Of a DNA stretch of 64,000 bases, positions 1-12,600 are shown in pieces. The stretch is taken from NCBI GenBank assembly GCA_948146395.1, contig OX411547.1, forward strand, positions 57,677,066 through 57,741,065. The letters run 5' to 3'. Source of the DNA: Fragum whitleyi (taxonomy: Eukaryota > Mollusca > Bivalvia > Cardiida > Cardiidae). The stretch's first letter is position 1; each line of letters opens with the position of its first letter. The position numbers and the translations under genes are program-made. The notes beneath the pieces were generated by a model. That model was given only the letters and a program-made list of their open reading frames with translations, was not told the DNA's origin and did no database searches.

Positions 1-119
1 GCCTACTTAAGCAATAACATATTAAGATTTTTATCCCTCCCTCTGAATCATATTTCTGCATTCTCTCCTCCTCACTCGGCATGATGTCATAATCGTCACA
101 AAATGAAATGATTTTTTTC
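1..119. other. Unassigned AT-rich intronic sequence
   Basis: No exon, hairpin or repeat copy recognised. It is presumably within an intron upstream of the first visible Rho-GEF exon. Confidence 0.4.
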
Positions 120-650
120 TAAAAGAGTATGAATATTAAAGCCAAATTACTGACAATTCTAAATTACAAAACCAGCACCATGCATCTTGATTTTCAGGAT
201 TCACAATTTTGTCAATAATCTATGCTCACAACTTCATGTTTTCATTAGAATTATACTTTCTTACCTTACCAAAGAATGAACCATTGTCATGCTTAACCCC
301 AAATTATTTATTCTAAGAGAAAAGTAATATCAAATGCCAAATTACTGATATTTCTTAATTGAAAAACCAGCACCATGCATCTTGATTTTCAGGATTCACA
401 AATTTGTCAATAATCTATGCTCACAATTTCATATTGTCATTTGAATTATACTTTCTTACCTTACCAAAGAATGAACCATTGTCATGCTGAACCCGAAAAT
501 ATTTATTCTAAGAAAAAAAAGTAATATCAAAAGCCAACTTACTGACAATTCAAAATTTAAAAACCAGCACTATGCATCTTGATTTCTAGGGATTCACAAT
601 ATTGTCAATAATCAATGCTCACAACTTCATGTTGTCATTAGAATACTGAC
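120..650. repeat. Tandem repeat, about 196-bp unit, 2.7 copies
   Basis: The phrase GCCAAATTACTGA recurs at about 141, 337 and 533. The block from there through CCAGCACCATGCATCTTGAT to ATGAACCATTGTCATGC is repeated with a few substitutions. The third copy is incomplete. The spacing of 196 bp is larger than one nucleosome core and typical of satellite-like monomers. Confidence 0.85.
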
Positions 651-760
651 TTACTCACCTAACTGATTTACCAAAAAAGCTCTATAAACCCAGAAGTCCT
701 ATAAGAATCATCTCAATTCCATAGGAAAGGGATGGGCTTTTATTCGAAGCTACGCAACTT

Positions 761-841
761 ATCAATGGCTCAGTGCAAAACAGTAGCAACTGCATATAAA
801 CCTGTAGGCAGTTACTACTGTATGGCGCTGATCCATTGATA
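761..841. mobile_element. Short palindromic MITE, family H1
   Basis: Arms ATCAATGGCTCAGTGCAAAAC / CGCTGATCCATTGAT and AGTAGCAACTGC / GCAGTTACTACT surround a short AT loop. The same hairpin plan (CAGYGCAAAACAGTTGTAACTGCCTATA... and its reverse) occurs at about ten other places in the window. Confidence 0.75.
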
Positions 842-1324
842 TTTGTAAAAACAGTGAAAAAAGGTCAAAAATAAATCATTCATGTAAAGTATTAAAAGAA
901 AGGGTACGTAAAACCTCTGTTGAATTTTTAGTGACCTTGATTTTGTGGGTATGGGCTAAAAGAGGGATGGTTTTTTGTAAGAGCATGGGCTCTATTAGAA
1001 TTGTTACGGTAGACAGTTTCTAGTTTACCTATTAACAATTAAATTGTATCCTTTTTTTTTCTCGATAAATAAATAAAAAACATAATATTGCCATTTGGGT
1101 TGCAGCCAAAGTAAGAAGCAATTCTCCCTTTTACTGGATGAAATAAGGTAAAATATATTCTTTGCATCATGTCATCTTTCTGTTCCTTTCTAAAAAGGAT
1201 GAACAAACAATATCAGTCTAATTGTTTTATTTTAACCCTTGTCATGCTAAATAAATTTTGGTTAAATATTTTCATCAAATTCAAAGGGCGAAAAACACTA
1301 AAAGTACCAACTGTCAATTTTTAT

Positions 1325-2686
1325 TAGCTCCACTGGCTGAAAGCCACTGGGGCTATTGTCATGGCGTTGTGTCCGTCGTGCGTCCGTCCGTGCGTCCGTG
1401 CGTGCGGTCGTAAACTTTTTCTTTAAAAATCTTCTTCTCAGAAACTACTGGATGGATTTCAACCAAACTTCACAGGAATGATCCTTGGGTGACCCTCTTT
1501 CAAAGTTGTTCAAGAAATTTTGATCCAATGAAAAACATGGATTTAATGGGCGTGGCTTATTTCCAAATATGGTAAAAAGTGACTTTTCTCAGGTTCTAAT
1601 TAATGGATACCAATTAAATTTTACATGAATGATCCTTGGGTGACCCTTTATCAGTCTACCAAAAATTATTGAAATTGGATGAAAATTATGTATTTTATGG
1701 GCGGAGGTCATTTCTCTATATGTTATATTGTTGAAACTTTGAAAATCATTTTCTCAGAACCTAATAGATAGATATCAACCAAATTTTACATGAATGATCC
1801 TTGGGTGATCCTTTTTCAGTCTACTAAAAATTATTGAAATCGGATGAAAAATATGTATTTTATGGGCGGAGGTCATTTCTCTATATGTTATATAGTGGAA
1901 ACTTTGAAAATCATTTTCTCAGAATCTAACTGATAGATATCAACCAAATTTAACATGAATGATCCTTGGGTGACCCTTTATCAGTCTACCAAAAATTATT
2001 GAAATTGGATGAAAATTATGTATTTTATGGGCGGAGGTCATTTCTCTATATGTTATATTGTTGAAACTTTGAAAATCATTTTCTCAGAACCTAATAGATA
2101 GATATCAACCAAATTTTACATGAATGATCCTTGGGTGATCCTTTATCAGTCTACTAAAAATTATTGAAATCGGATGAAAAATATGTTATTTATGGGCGGA
2201 GGTCATTTCTCTATATGTTATATAGTGGAAACTTTGAAAATCATTTTCTCAGAACCTAATAGATAGATATCAACCAAATTTTACATGAATGATCCTTGTG
2301 TGACCCTTTATCAGTCTACCAAAGATTATTGCGATAGGATGAAAAATTTGTATTTTATGGGCGGAGGTCATTTCCACTATATGTTATATAGTGGAAACTT
2401 TGAAAATCATTTTCTCAGAATGTAACTAATAGATATCAATCAAACTTCATTAGCATGATCCTTGGGTGATACATTATCATGCAGCCAAAAATTATTGTCA
2501 TTGGATGAAAAATATGTCTTTTATGGGCAGAAGTCATTTTTCTATATTTTATAATGTTGGAGACTTTGAAAATCATTTCAACATCAGTAAAACCCAAAAT
2601 ATCTAAAAATCTAGTCAAAACTTAGATTTGCTATTACAAGAAATTCAAGCCTGTGGAGCGACACAAGCCATTCATGGCTTTCTAGT
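1325..2686 (+). mobile_element. Composite element, family A (hairpin / TCCG microsatellite / tandem core / hairpin)
   Basis: Begins TTAGCTCCACTGGCTGAAAG with a small inverted repeat (CCACTGGC...GCCACTGG), then GTCCGTCCGTGCGTCCGTG at about 1374-1405. The core repeats a unit of roughly 175 bp containing TTTATGGGCGGAGGTCATTT and ACATGAATGATCCTTGGG. It ends with an AAGCCATTCATGGCTT hairpin and TCTAGTT. No protein is encoded; short ORFs are by-products. Full-length sisters lie at 11.1, 26.8 and 50.8 kb. The layout resembles the non-autonomous, tandem-core elements of bivalves (pearl-like or Helitron-like), which is an inference. Confidence 0.85.
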
Positions 2687-2845
2687 TTGAAAAACTAAAT
2701 CTATTGACAATTCTGGTTTGAAAATGAGAAACAGGTGGTGTAGACTAGCATCAGACTGCACATTTGTGCAGGCTGATGTTTGTCTATAGCTCCTGCCAAA
2801 GCAGAAATATTCCGGGTTCAGCATGACAAGGGTTAAGTGTGCTTT
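2687..2845. mobile_element. MITE-like fragment ending TTCAGCATGACAAGGGTTAA
   Basis: The terminal phrase TTCAGCATGACAAGGGTTAA is found again at about 47800 (TTCAGCATGACAAAAATTAA) and, reversed, near 1238 and 294 (TAACCCTTGTCATGC). The interior carries CAGACTGCACATTTGTGCAGGC, a small inverted repeat. This points to a dispersed family with TTAACCC-like ends. Confidence 0.5.
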
Positions 2846-3220
2846 ATAATTTTGTTTCAATACAAAACCTTCTTTTACCATTTCACAAACATCTTAAGAA
2901 ATTGTTTTATGTTTTTAAATAGAATTACCTAATGATTACTAGGAGAAGAATTTAAGTACAGACATAGGACCTATAAAAGCTGAAATATCGACAAACTTTA
3001 CAAGTTTCAAGAGTAAGAGTTTCACTTCACTGTTCCCTTTTCTGAATTCTGTAATAAAAATGTAAAATGCATCACATGTAAAAAATTCTAATGTACTAAG
3101 ATATTATATATAAGTAGCTAGATTTGATGAAGATATTGTATTGACCTTAAGTATTCAGACAAAGAGACATGCAAACATTGTAGGCGCTGATCATCTGTTC
3201 CTATAGGAGCAGTTTGATCT

Positions 3221-3471
3221 GGGGCCCGTTTTACTAAACATCTTACGATCATTTTTTGCGTAAGTCAAAAATTAAAAGTTGCCTCTACAGTACTGAATAG
3301 TAACTAAATATGAAATTCTGCCATGCAATATCTCTTTAGAATCGTCTTCTAAAGACTATTCCAATGAGATATTGCAAGACAGAATCCATCAATGAATGAG
3401 TACACCAGTAACGATTTGTGATTTTGACTTGCGATTAATTTTTTCATAAGAAGTTTAGTAAAATGGACCCA
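3221..3471. mobile_element. Palindromic MITE, about 250 bp, ends GGGCCCGTTTTACTAAAC
   Basis: Left end GGGCCCGTTTTACTAAACAT pairs with right end TTAGTAAAATGGACCC. The centre (GCCATGCAATATCTC / GAGATATTGCAAGAC) folds back on itself, so the whole element is one imperfect hairpin. A second copy is at 48337-48580. Confidence 0.8.
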
Positions 3472-3628
3472 AGGACCTTGAATGTTTGCCTTACATTAAG
3501 CCTCATTTGGCTTAACATTTTTGGATTCAATTCTCTAGAAAATTAGAACAGTATTATTTGTCTTTTGGTTGTCCAAAATCTTGGGGTAATAATTATGTTA
3601 GATTGACAAGTGTTGTGATTACAGACAG

Positions 3629-3690
3629 GGTAGAAGACCAAGTAGAAATTTGACCACTGTGTCATTACCCCCTCGAACAAACCCACCAAG
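3629..3690 (+). CDS. ARHGEF11/ARHGEF12: Rho-GEF exon 1 of window (basic/Ser linker)
   Basis: Acceptor ...GATTACAGACAG precedes GGT AGA AGA CCA; donor AG|GTAAAAA. Encodes GRRPSRNLTTVSLPPRTNPP plus a split Arg. The frame is fixed by phase-2 joining to the next exon. The acceptor is ambiguous: a second AG four bases upstream would start the exon at 3625. It is the least certain exon of the set because it is short and lies outside a conserved domain. Confidence 0.65.
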
Positions 3691-6600
3691 GTAAAAACTA
3701 GAAATAATGGTACCTTTTATACGTCCTCTGAAGCATGAGATTATAATTAACATTTCTTGTCTGTCAAATTCCATGTCACTTTAAAAGCTTTGGGGTGCTC
3801 ATACACAATCTATATTATTATACCCCCCACCTACAAAGCTTGAGGCAGTATATTGGTTCACCTTGTTTGTTTGTCTATTGATCTGTCAATCGATCCACCT
3901 GTTTATTTGCCTGTAGACCATTTTTGCTTCAGTTTCTAACTTAATTCCAAAGTGACCTAAAATCATGAAACTTTGTACAATTGTTACAAACAACCCTAGG
4001 GAGTGCCCCATCCTTTATGAGCTAGAGAGGTCAAAGGTTAAAGTCATAATTGAATTTGGTCTGGAAGCTTCATCGAACTGGGACAAAGTGCTGATAGGGA
4101 GTATTAGATAGGGGGTATTAGTCTGCTTTATGACAGAATTTGATTGCTCAGCCTAAAACACTTGTAACTGCCAAAATGTTTATAGGCAGTTACATCGTTT
4201 TGCGCTGAGCCATTGATAACTATGTGACAATATGACTGATCAATATTGAATATAGCCAATAAATGGTCAATGACTTTGTCAATTTTTGTTGGTCTTCACA
4301 TGGATTCCAACAACAATGCATTACTTTCAGACACTTGTCTCCCACCAGTAGGTGAGTTAAACAGGTGAAAAGAATTTTAACTCAGGGTCCTAAACTGCAA
4401 AAATGTTATATTTAACATTAGAGATATGAGCGTCAAAAAGTTGAGGGGCCCAGCTCAAAATCTAGGGGCCACTGGGCCCCTGCTAGCCATTTTCCTTGTT
4501 ATATAGCTAGTTACATCGTGGAATTGACATTTACTTCGATCAAAACCATTCTGAATAACTCACTCAGTGTTCCTTTCATTCATTCCAAACACTCACTCAA
4601 ACTGTTCATCATGCGCAAAAATAACCATAAAAGATAAGATCAATAACTACATTCAAAATAAATATAGCAAAAATAGCGATTTCATTGGCATAATTGAAAT
4701 TTTAAGCGTCTGATTGGTTCGTGGAGGAAAAGGAAGCTATTTATAGAATTTGTTTGCATATTTTATTCAAGGGAGACAAAAAATATTGCTAATTTTTTTC
4801 ATTTTAGTAAAAATTAGGGATATGGGATTACCTCCCTTTAATTTCACTCAAAACTCACTCATCGCACTCATTCAATTTCATTCCAAAATCATTCCCTAAT
4901 CAATCACATTGTCTGACAAATGTTGTTAGTCCCCTACCGGTGTTCACACCGGAGGGGACTAAAGGTTTGCCCTCCGTCTGTCCGTCCGTCCGTCTGTCCG
5001 TCCGTCCGTCTGTCCGCTCAAATCTGGATCCCGCAATAACTTAATAACTAAGCAAGCGTTTTTGATGAAAGTTGGTATATGACTAGATGGCAATGTGTAG
5101 ATTATGCACATCATTTTATTTTTGTTTTTCGACTTAAATTGAGGTTGCTATGGTTACAGAAATAGTGAAAATATGGCCAAAAATGGGATCCTGCGATAAG
5201 ATAATAACTAAGCAAGCTAGTTTGATGAGACTTGGTATATGACTATATGGCAATGTGTAGATTATGCACATCATTTTATTTTTGTTTTTAGACTAAAATT
5301 GTTGTTGCTATAGTTACGGAAATAGTGAAAATATGGCAAAAAATATTGGATCCTGCGATAAGTTAATAAGTAAGCAAGCTAATTTGATGAGACTTGGTAT
5401 ATGACTAGATGGCAATGTGTAGATTATGCACATCATTTTATCTTTGTTCTTTGACAAAAAGTGCGGTTGCTATGGTAACGGAAATAGTGAAAATATGGCA
5501 AAAAATGGATCCTGCAATAACTTAATAACTAAGCAAGCTAACTTGATGAAACCTGTTTTAAAATGTAAAAAAAATTATAAGCCATGTTAGTCAGGGTGGT
5601 GATGCAGCTGTATTAATCACCTCCAGTGAAAGTTCTCATTTCTTACCAACAAGACTGAAGAAAAACATCTTGGATCAGACAAATTAACTGTTATTGATAC
5701 TATTTCTTACATCTGTCTATTGCTTGCATGAATTGTATAGTGGGCACAGCAGAGACAACAACTCATGTAAGTCTTGTTTAACCCTTTCCAAAACAAGACC
5801 TGGTTTTGACGTCCCTGATAGAATTGGCGTGGGAAAACATTGAGACAAAAGACCATATTGAGTCAATGTGAAGCATACAACACCAGATACTTGTTAACTG
5901 TATAATCTATGAAGGATAAATAATGGGTTAAGTGGGGTCAAAAAATGGGGTCAAGGGATCAAATTTCAGAAAAACTTTGCATGCACTCTAGAGGCCACAT
6001 TTTTACTTTAGCCCAATTGTCTTGAAACTTGCTCAGAATGTTTGTCTTCATAAAATTTCGTTCCAGTTCCAGATTTAGTCAAGTGGGGTCAAAATGGGGT
6101 CAAGGGGTTAAATCTTGCGTGCATTCTAGAGGCCACATTTTTGGCCTATTGTCTTGAAACTTAGTCAGAATGTTCGTCTCCATCAAATCTCGGTCAAGTT
6201 TGAAATTGTGTCAAGTTGGGTCAAAAATGGGGTAAATGAGTCAAATCTTAGAAAAACCTTGTTTGCACTCTAGAGGTCACATTTTCAGAAACTGGAGGCA
6301 ACATACTTGACTCAAATGGCTTGAAATATTATGGAAATGCTTGTCTTCTTGATATCTCAGACTTTTATTGAGCCAGTCATGAATTTCAAATAAGTAGTTT
6401 TGACACTGCCACCTTTGTCAACAAAATGCATCATGTAAGCGCTTAAGGGCTAATGGTCCTCTTGTATAATTTCAATCTCTTAGATTGGCAATGTAAGAGC
6501 TCATGTTTGTGTAATATTGAATATCGCTTCAATATTACTATCACTAATATTGATTGTGTATGAGTTGCTTCAGGCATGTTGATGTGACAAGTCTTACTTT

Positions 6601-9600
6601 TCTGTGGGACACCATGCCATCCTGGAAGTCTTTGCCACATGGACTCTCTCCAGTACAATATACCTTATCAATCTTCTCCATAAACATTTTCCACAGTATG
6701 CAAGAAGTAATTGTTCTGAACATGTATGATTTATAATGGTCAAATCCTTCTCAATGACTCGCATGAATACTTTCTGGCGTAAGCCGTAAATGTCTCTAGA
6801 ATTATATCATTAACTTGTGTTGTTTTAAACATCATATTTTTTCAAGCTCATAGACGAACATTTGCTTGATGCAAGGATTGGTCTTAACAATGAGAATGGC
6901 CTTTCATACTCCAAAATAAACTTTGCTCTTTAAATGATACTTAAGCAAGCAATACAATTGACTATAAGATGCAATGTATACATCAATCAATATTTCAGTG
7001 TTGCTCATACTTGACCAATTATATTGTCAATCTAAAGGATTGACAATATACTTGATCAAGTATTGGCAATATTGAATATTTAATTCAATATTGTCAATTA
7101 TATTGACAGTGTATGGGCCACTTAATAATTGTCAATTATTTACAGTAAATTAGTTTAAGAGGCTCAAAATGATCGAGGAGAACAGGCAATCAATGCATAA
7201 TGAGATGCATGTGTGACGGTTACACACATTAAACAATATTACATACAGAAAGGAAATCCTGCCAAATTATAATATTAGTAATAAAACAACCCTATACATA
7301 TTGTTTCACATTAATTAATTGTTGATAACAAATAAAATAACTTCACATTAATTTTTAGTTACAAATTGAAATCTCTTCAGAGAAAAATGGGACAATAAAA
7401 CTGGTGCATGCTTAATATTACAAGAAAAAGAGAAAATAATTGAGTAATATACCAGTTTGTCTTAAATTGTTGTTTTGAAAAGTTATTTAAAGTGTGTAAT
7501 CCTCTCTGCCCTTCTTGGTTTGCCTGTCCACTAAACTTGTATAACATTGTGCAATATAATCTAGGGGTACAGATAACAGGGGTATTGCCAGTTTAAAATC
7601 TTTATTTCTCAATGAAACCGTATGTTGTGGGTACTCATTTGAATGGTCTTGTTGAGATGATTTCAATGATTACCCACAATATAGGATTTGTGCAAGTATT
7701 TTAGAAATAATGCAATAAGAAATTGAAAAAACCTGATCTATCTGTAGCACTGTAATCAGATATTACAGTGCAGAGCTACCTATGAGAGAGGTTAATTCCA
7801 GCCTAAAATCCTTTTTTCAATCAAACTAATATGTTGTATTACTCATTAGTATCATCTCTGCAAGACAATTCTAATGAGTGCCCACATCATAGAGTTTGTG
7901 AAAATATTGTGGAAATATTTGAACTTGAAATCCAAAATACACCCTCTCTTTTTTAGCTCTGTTTAAGAAAATATGTTCTTATTTATTTGTCAAAAAAAGA
8001 AGGGATTGGTCGAACTTTATCTTATTTAAAATCATCTCTAACTTAAAATCTAAAACCACAATAATCTCAATGATAAAAGTAAGTGTATTTGCCAGTAAGT
8101 GTACTTGATTAATTATCCTCATGTAATAAAAGTGCAGTGCAAATTTATCCTACAGCATTTTCATATGACATAATAGTGTTGAGCATAAAATTGTAGCAAA
8201 TAATGGTGTAAATAATGTATAATGTGTTGGGGAAACTAATTAAGTAAAATGGTGAGTAAACATACTACATTTTGATCACCAGGAGTTCAAAATGGAACAA
8301 GCTATATCTACCTAAATCTAATCTTTCTTGGTTAAATCATATGTCATCCTAACAAAACACTATTGAATTTATTCAGAATTAATTAAATAATCTTACTTAA
8401 GTTAAATTCTTCATATTTGTCTTAGAGAAAAGTCGCATGGATACACATTTACTTGTATGAAGTTTATGTTCATCTGAAAAAATCAAATCAAGTTATGAAA
8501 ATCAGCCCTGTGCTCCCCCAGGATGACAAAATGGTGCAAACTGTTTGTTAAGTTATGCCCCAGCTTTGCATTGTACCTGAGGGCAAAGCGAGGTAAAATT
8601 AGAAAACTGTTTGCACAGTTCTCTGGTCCTAAAAGTAGGGCTGCTGTTTAAGGGGCATTCAAATGTAAAAAATGTGACCTGTCAGGCAAAAAGGGACCAT
8701 GTGGGAACTCTGTACAATAAATATTTGAAAAAGAGATTGTGTCCAGCATAGATCAACCAGAGGTGGCATTACAAAAATTCTTTCACAGGAAGGTAGATTG
8801 ATTATTCTTGATTCAGAAAATGAGCAATGTGTGAAAAGTTTCGACCCTAGTCAGTCTGTGTTTTGCTTGATGGGTCACATATATCACACACATATTGTTA
8901 TGAAATATGAAATCCAATCTACTATTTGGAGCTCTGGTGTGAAAAAAAAACATATTTCAAGGGGTCAGCGCAACACTATTGTAAGTGCCAATAAATTTAT
9001 TGGCACTTACAATAGTTTTGCACTGATCTCTTGATTTACATTAGGAACTAATTGAATTCTGTCTTTCAGGAACAAATAGATATGAGTTGCAGAGTATGTA
9101 AAATCATATTTGATGATGGTCTGAGCTATTTGCATTTTGGTCAAAATTTTAACAATTTCTGTGTGTTCTATATTTCAGAAAAACAGATATAGGAAGGTCA
9201 GAGAGTATGAAGGGTCGTGGGGATCAGGTAAGAAAGGGATTATTTAAGGGGCTACAGTTAAAAGCATTGTCAAATTGACAATGACACTCCCTGCTATCAA
9301 AACCATCTAATATAACTTACTCAGTACTCCATTCATTCTTTCCACTCACTCAAATCGCTCCAAAATCATTAGAAAACATTTCATAATTGTTCAAATCAAT
9401 CAACATTTAATACAAATTGAGTAAATTTATCTACGATTTTATTGGCTGGACAGAATTTTAAAGTATCTGATTGGTCTATGAAGACACACAAACAGAAAAT
9501 TATGTATATTTTATCAAAGGGGAGTAAAAAATATTGCCAATTTTGTTCATCTTGAACAAAATAAGCAATATTGGATGACCTCACTTGAATTCACTCCAAA

Positions 9601-12600
9601 CTCGCTCCACACACTCATCTAATTTCATTCCAAAATCATTCATTGCGTCAATTTTATGATGTTCCTAACTGTAGCAATGCCAAAGCCTAGTGCTGGGTAA
9701 AAAAAGAAATACTGACATGCACATTATTATGGAAACTTTACAAATTTCAGGTAATATACTGAAAGTACAAATAAGTAAAGAGTATATTGTGTAGTCTTTT
9801 CTCATCATATTTGCTAGTGTAAAGTATGTTGATACAATTATTAATAATCAAGATATAAGTGAAGAAGATTAGAAAAAGTTGAAGGCTGACAATGCCATTA
9901 AAAAAAGGTGGCAAAGAGGCCTTAATGGATAAGACACAACTTTACAGGTCCTCTCAATTGATCAAAGTAACATGTTTGTATTTCCAGCGAGATCGCCCAA
10001 CTCGACGATCCAAAAGTGATGTGGACATGGATGAAAACACGCTCAGAGCCATTACTACTTCAGGCAGCTCTTCTGCATCAAGTCTAAGGTATTTTAATAT
10101 ATGAGCATGTGCGTGACATTTCCAACAATTTCACATGTGCAACATTGAGACTTTGATCAGTCTGTGCGGCCGGGCAGTCTGATCTGAGTCTTAACCATGC
10201 GCTAAATAGATGGCTTTGGACCTAAAATCTCTATTCACAACCTAAAATTGATTTTGATGCACTGCATGAGTGTCTAGGCTTCTCAATGTCTTTCCATCAT
10301 GCACACATGAAATTGTTGGAAATGTCACACATAAGGTCATAATATTCCCAATATATCCCCTTTTTCAAGCCTCAAAGAAAGTTAAGAAAAAAAAAGAAAA
10401 TGAAGAAATTGTGTAGAATTACTTTTGACATCTGTGTGCAATGGTTCATCACACTACACTGCTTACTACAGTCCCATCTTGCTCGAGTGACCACGTCTTT
10501 TAAGCGACCATTTTTATTGAGGTACCATTTTCAAATTCCCCTTGTTTAATCAAAATATCTTAAAAAGTAGACATTATTAGTTGAAAAATCACTTTTAACA
10601 AACCCTATGTTGTTATAACTCAATAGAATCGTCTCAAAGAGATGATTCAATTGAGTTTTGACAACCAAGGATTCGCAATAACATACAAATTCAATCAAAG
10701 GTATATTTCTTATTTGCAAACAAAACATGTACTAAGCAGCCGTTCTCTTAAACTACCCCATTTTGGTGGTCCTGTGAGTGGTCACTTAATGCATGTTTTA
10801 CTGTTATTTAATCAAAGGTTTGAGGCAGAAAATAGAACAATCCATATGAATAATTACTATGTGAAACTTACCACAGATAAGAGGGAGCAATGGATCTATT
10901 TCAAAACAGTAATCAAAATTATATTTATTATATACTTACATATAGTCCAATAGTCAAAAGCTAGCTGACTAAGTCCAACAAGCTACCGTCATGACCTATC
11001 ATTGAGTGTGTGTCCTTCCATGCATCTATTGTAAACTTTTCGTTAATTCATTATCTTCTTTGAAACTACTTGGCAGAATTTTTCAACTTCACTGAAAAGA
11101 TCTAAGGGACATGCTTTTTAGCTCCACTGGCTGAAAGCCACTGGGGCTATTGTCATGGCGTTGTGTCCATCGTGCGTCCATCCGTGCGTCTGTGCGTCCG
11201 GTCTTAAACTTTTTCTTAAAAAATCTTCTCCTCAGAAACTACTGGATGGATTTCAACCAAACTTCACAGGAATGATCCTTGGGTGACCCTCTTTCAAAGT
11301 TGTTCAAGAAATTTTGATCCAATGAAAAACATGGATTTAATGGGCGTGGCTAATTTCCAAATATGGTAAAAAGTAACTTTTCTCAGGTTCTAATGGATGG
11401 ATACCAATTAAATTTTACATAAATGATCCTTGGATGACCTTTTATCAGTCTACCAAAAATTATTGTGATCAGATGAAAAATATGTATTTTATGGGCGGAG
11501 GTCATTTCTCTATATGTAATATAGTGGAAACTTTGAAAATCATTTTCTCAGAATCTAACTGATAGATATCAACCAAATTTTACATGAATGATCCTTGGGT
11601 GACCCTTTATCAGTCTACCAAGAATTATTGTGATCGGATGAAAAATATATATTTTATGGGCGGAGGTCATTTCTCTATATGTTATATAGTGGAAACTTTG
11701 AAAATCATTTTCTCAGAATCTGAATGATAGATATCAACCAAATTTTACATGAATGATCCTAGGGTGACCTTTTATCAGTCTACCAACAATTATTGTGATC
11801 TGATGAAAAATATGTATTTTATGGACAGAGGTCATTTCCCCATATGTTATATAGTGGAAACTTTGAAAATCATTTTCTCAGAATGTAACTAATGGATATC
11901 AATCAAACTTCATTAGTATGATCCTTTGGTGATCTATAATCATGCAGCCAAAAATTATTGTGATTTGATGAAGAATATGTCTTTTATGGGCGGAGGTCAT
12001 TTCTCTATATGTTATAAAAGTGGAAACTTTGAAAACCATTTCAACATCAGTAGAACCCAAAATATCTAAAAATGTAGTCAAAACTTAGATTTGCTGTTAC
12101 AAGAAATCCAAGCCTGTGGAGCGACACAAGCCATTCATGGCTTTCTAGTTCCAATTTCTTTGTTAAAATGTGATCCAATTAATATCTTCGGATTGACGGG
12201 TCATTAAAAAATATCCCACAGAATGAAATATGAAATCTTAATATTAAGATACACCCCAAGTGTAAAGATGTTGAAAACAATTTTAAACCCAATGCTAATT
12301 AATCAATCAATTTTGATATTTTGCAGGAGTATGGATAGCCCGAGTAATTCCATGGATACGCTCACTGCTCAGATTAATGAAGACTCAGACTTTGATGTGG
12401 AAGCAGAACTTCCGTCCCTTAAGCAGGTCCTTGGGGAAGAAACCGTCAGAAAATTAAAACCAAAAGAAAAGAAAAGACAAGATGTTATAAATGGTAAGCT
12501 TTTGGTTTTGACAGATATGACCCATCATGTAAAAAGGGAACTCCATAAAATAACCAGAGGGCACATTTCAAAAAATCTTTTGCAAATTGATCATTCAAGG

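Noticed and set aside
10642..10953. 103-codon ORF
   Set aside because: It starts within the H2 hairpin of a MITE and shows no domain or splice context.
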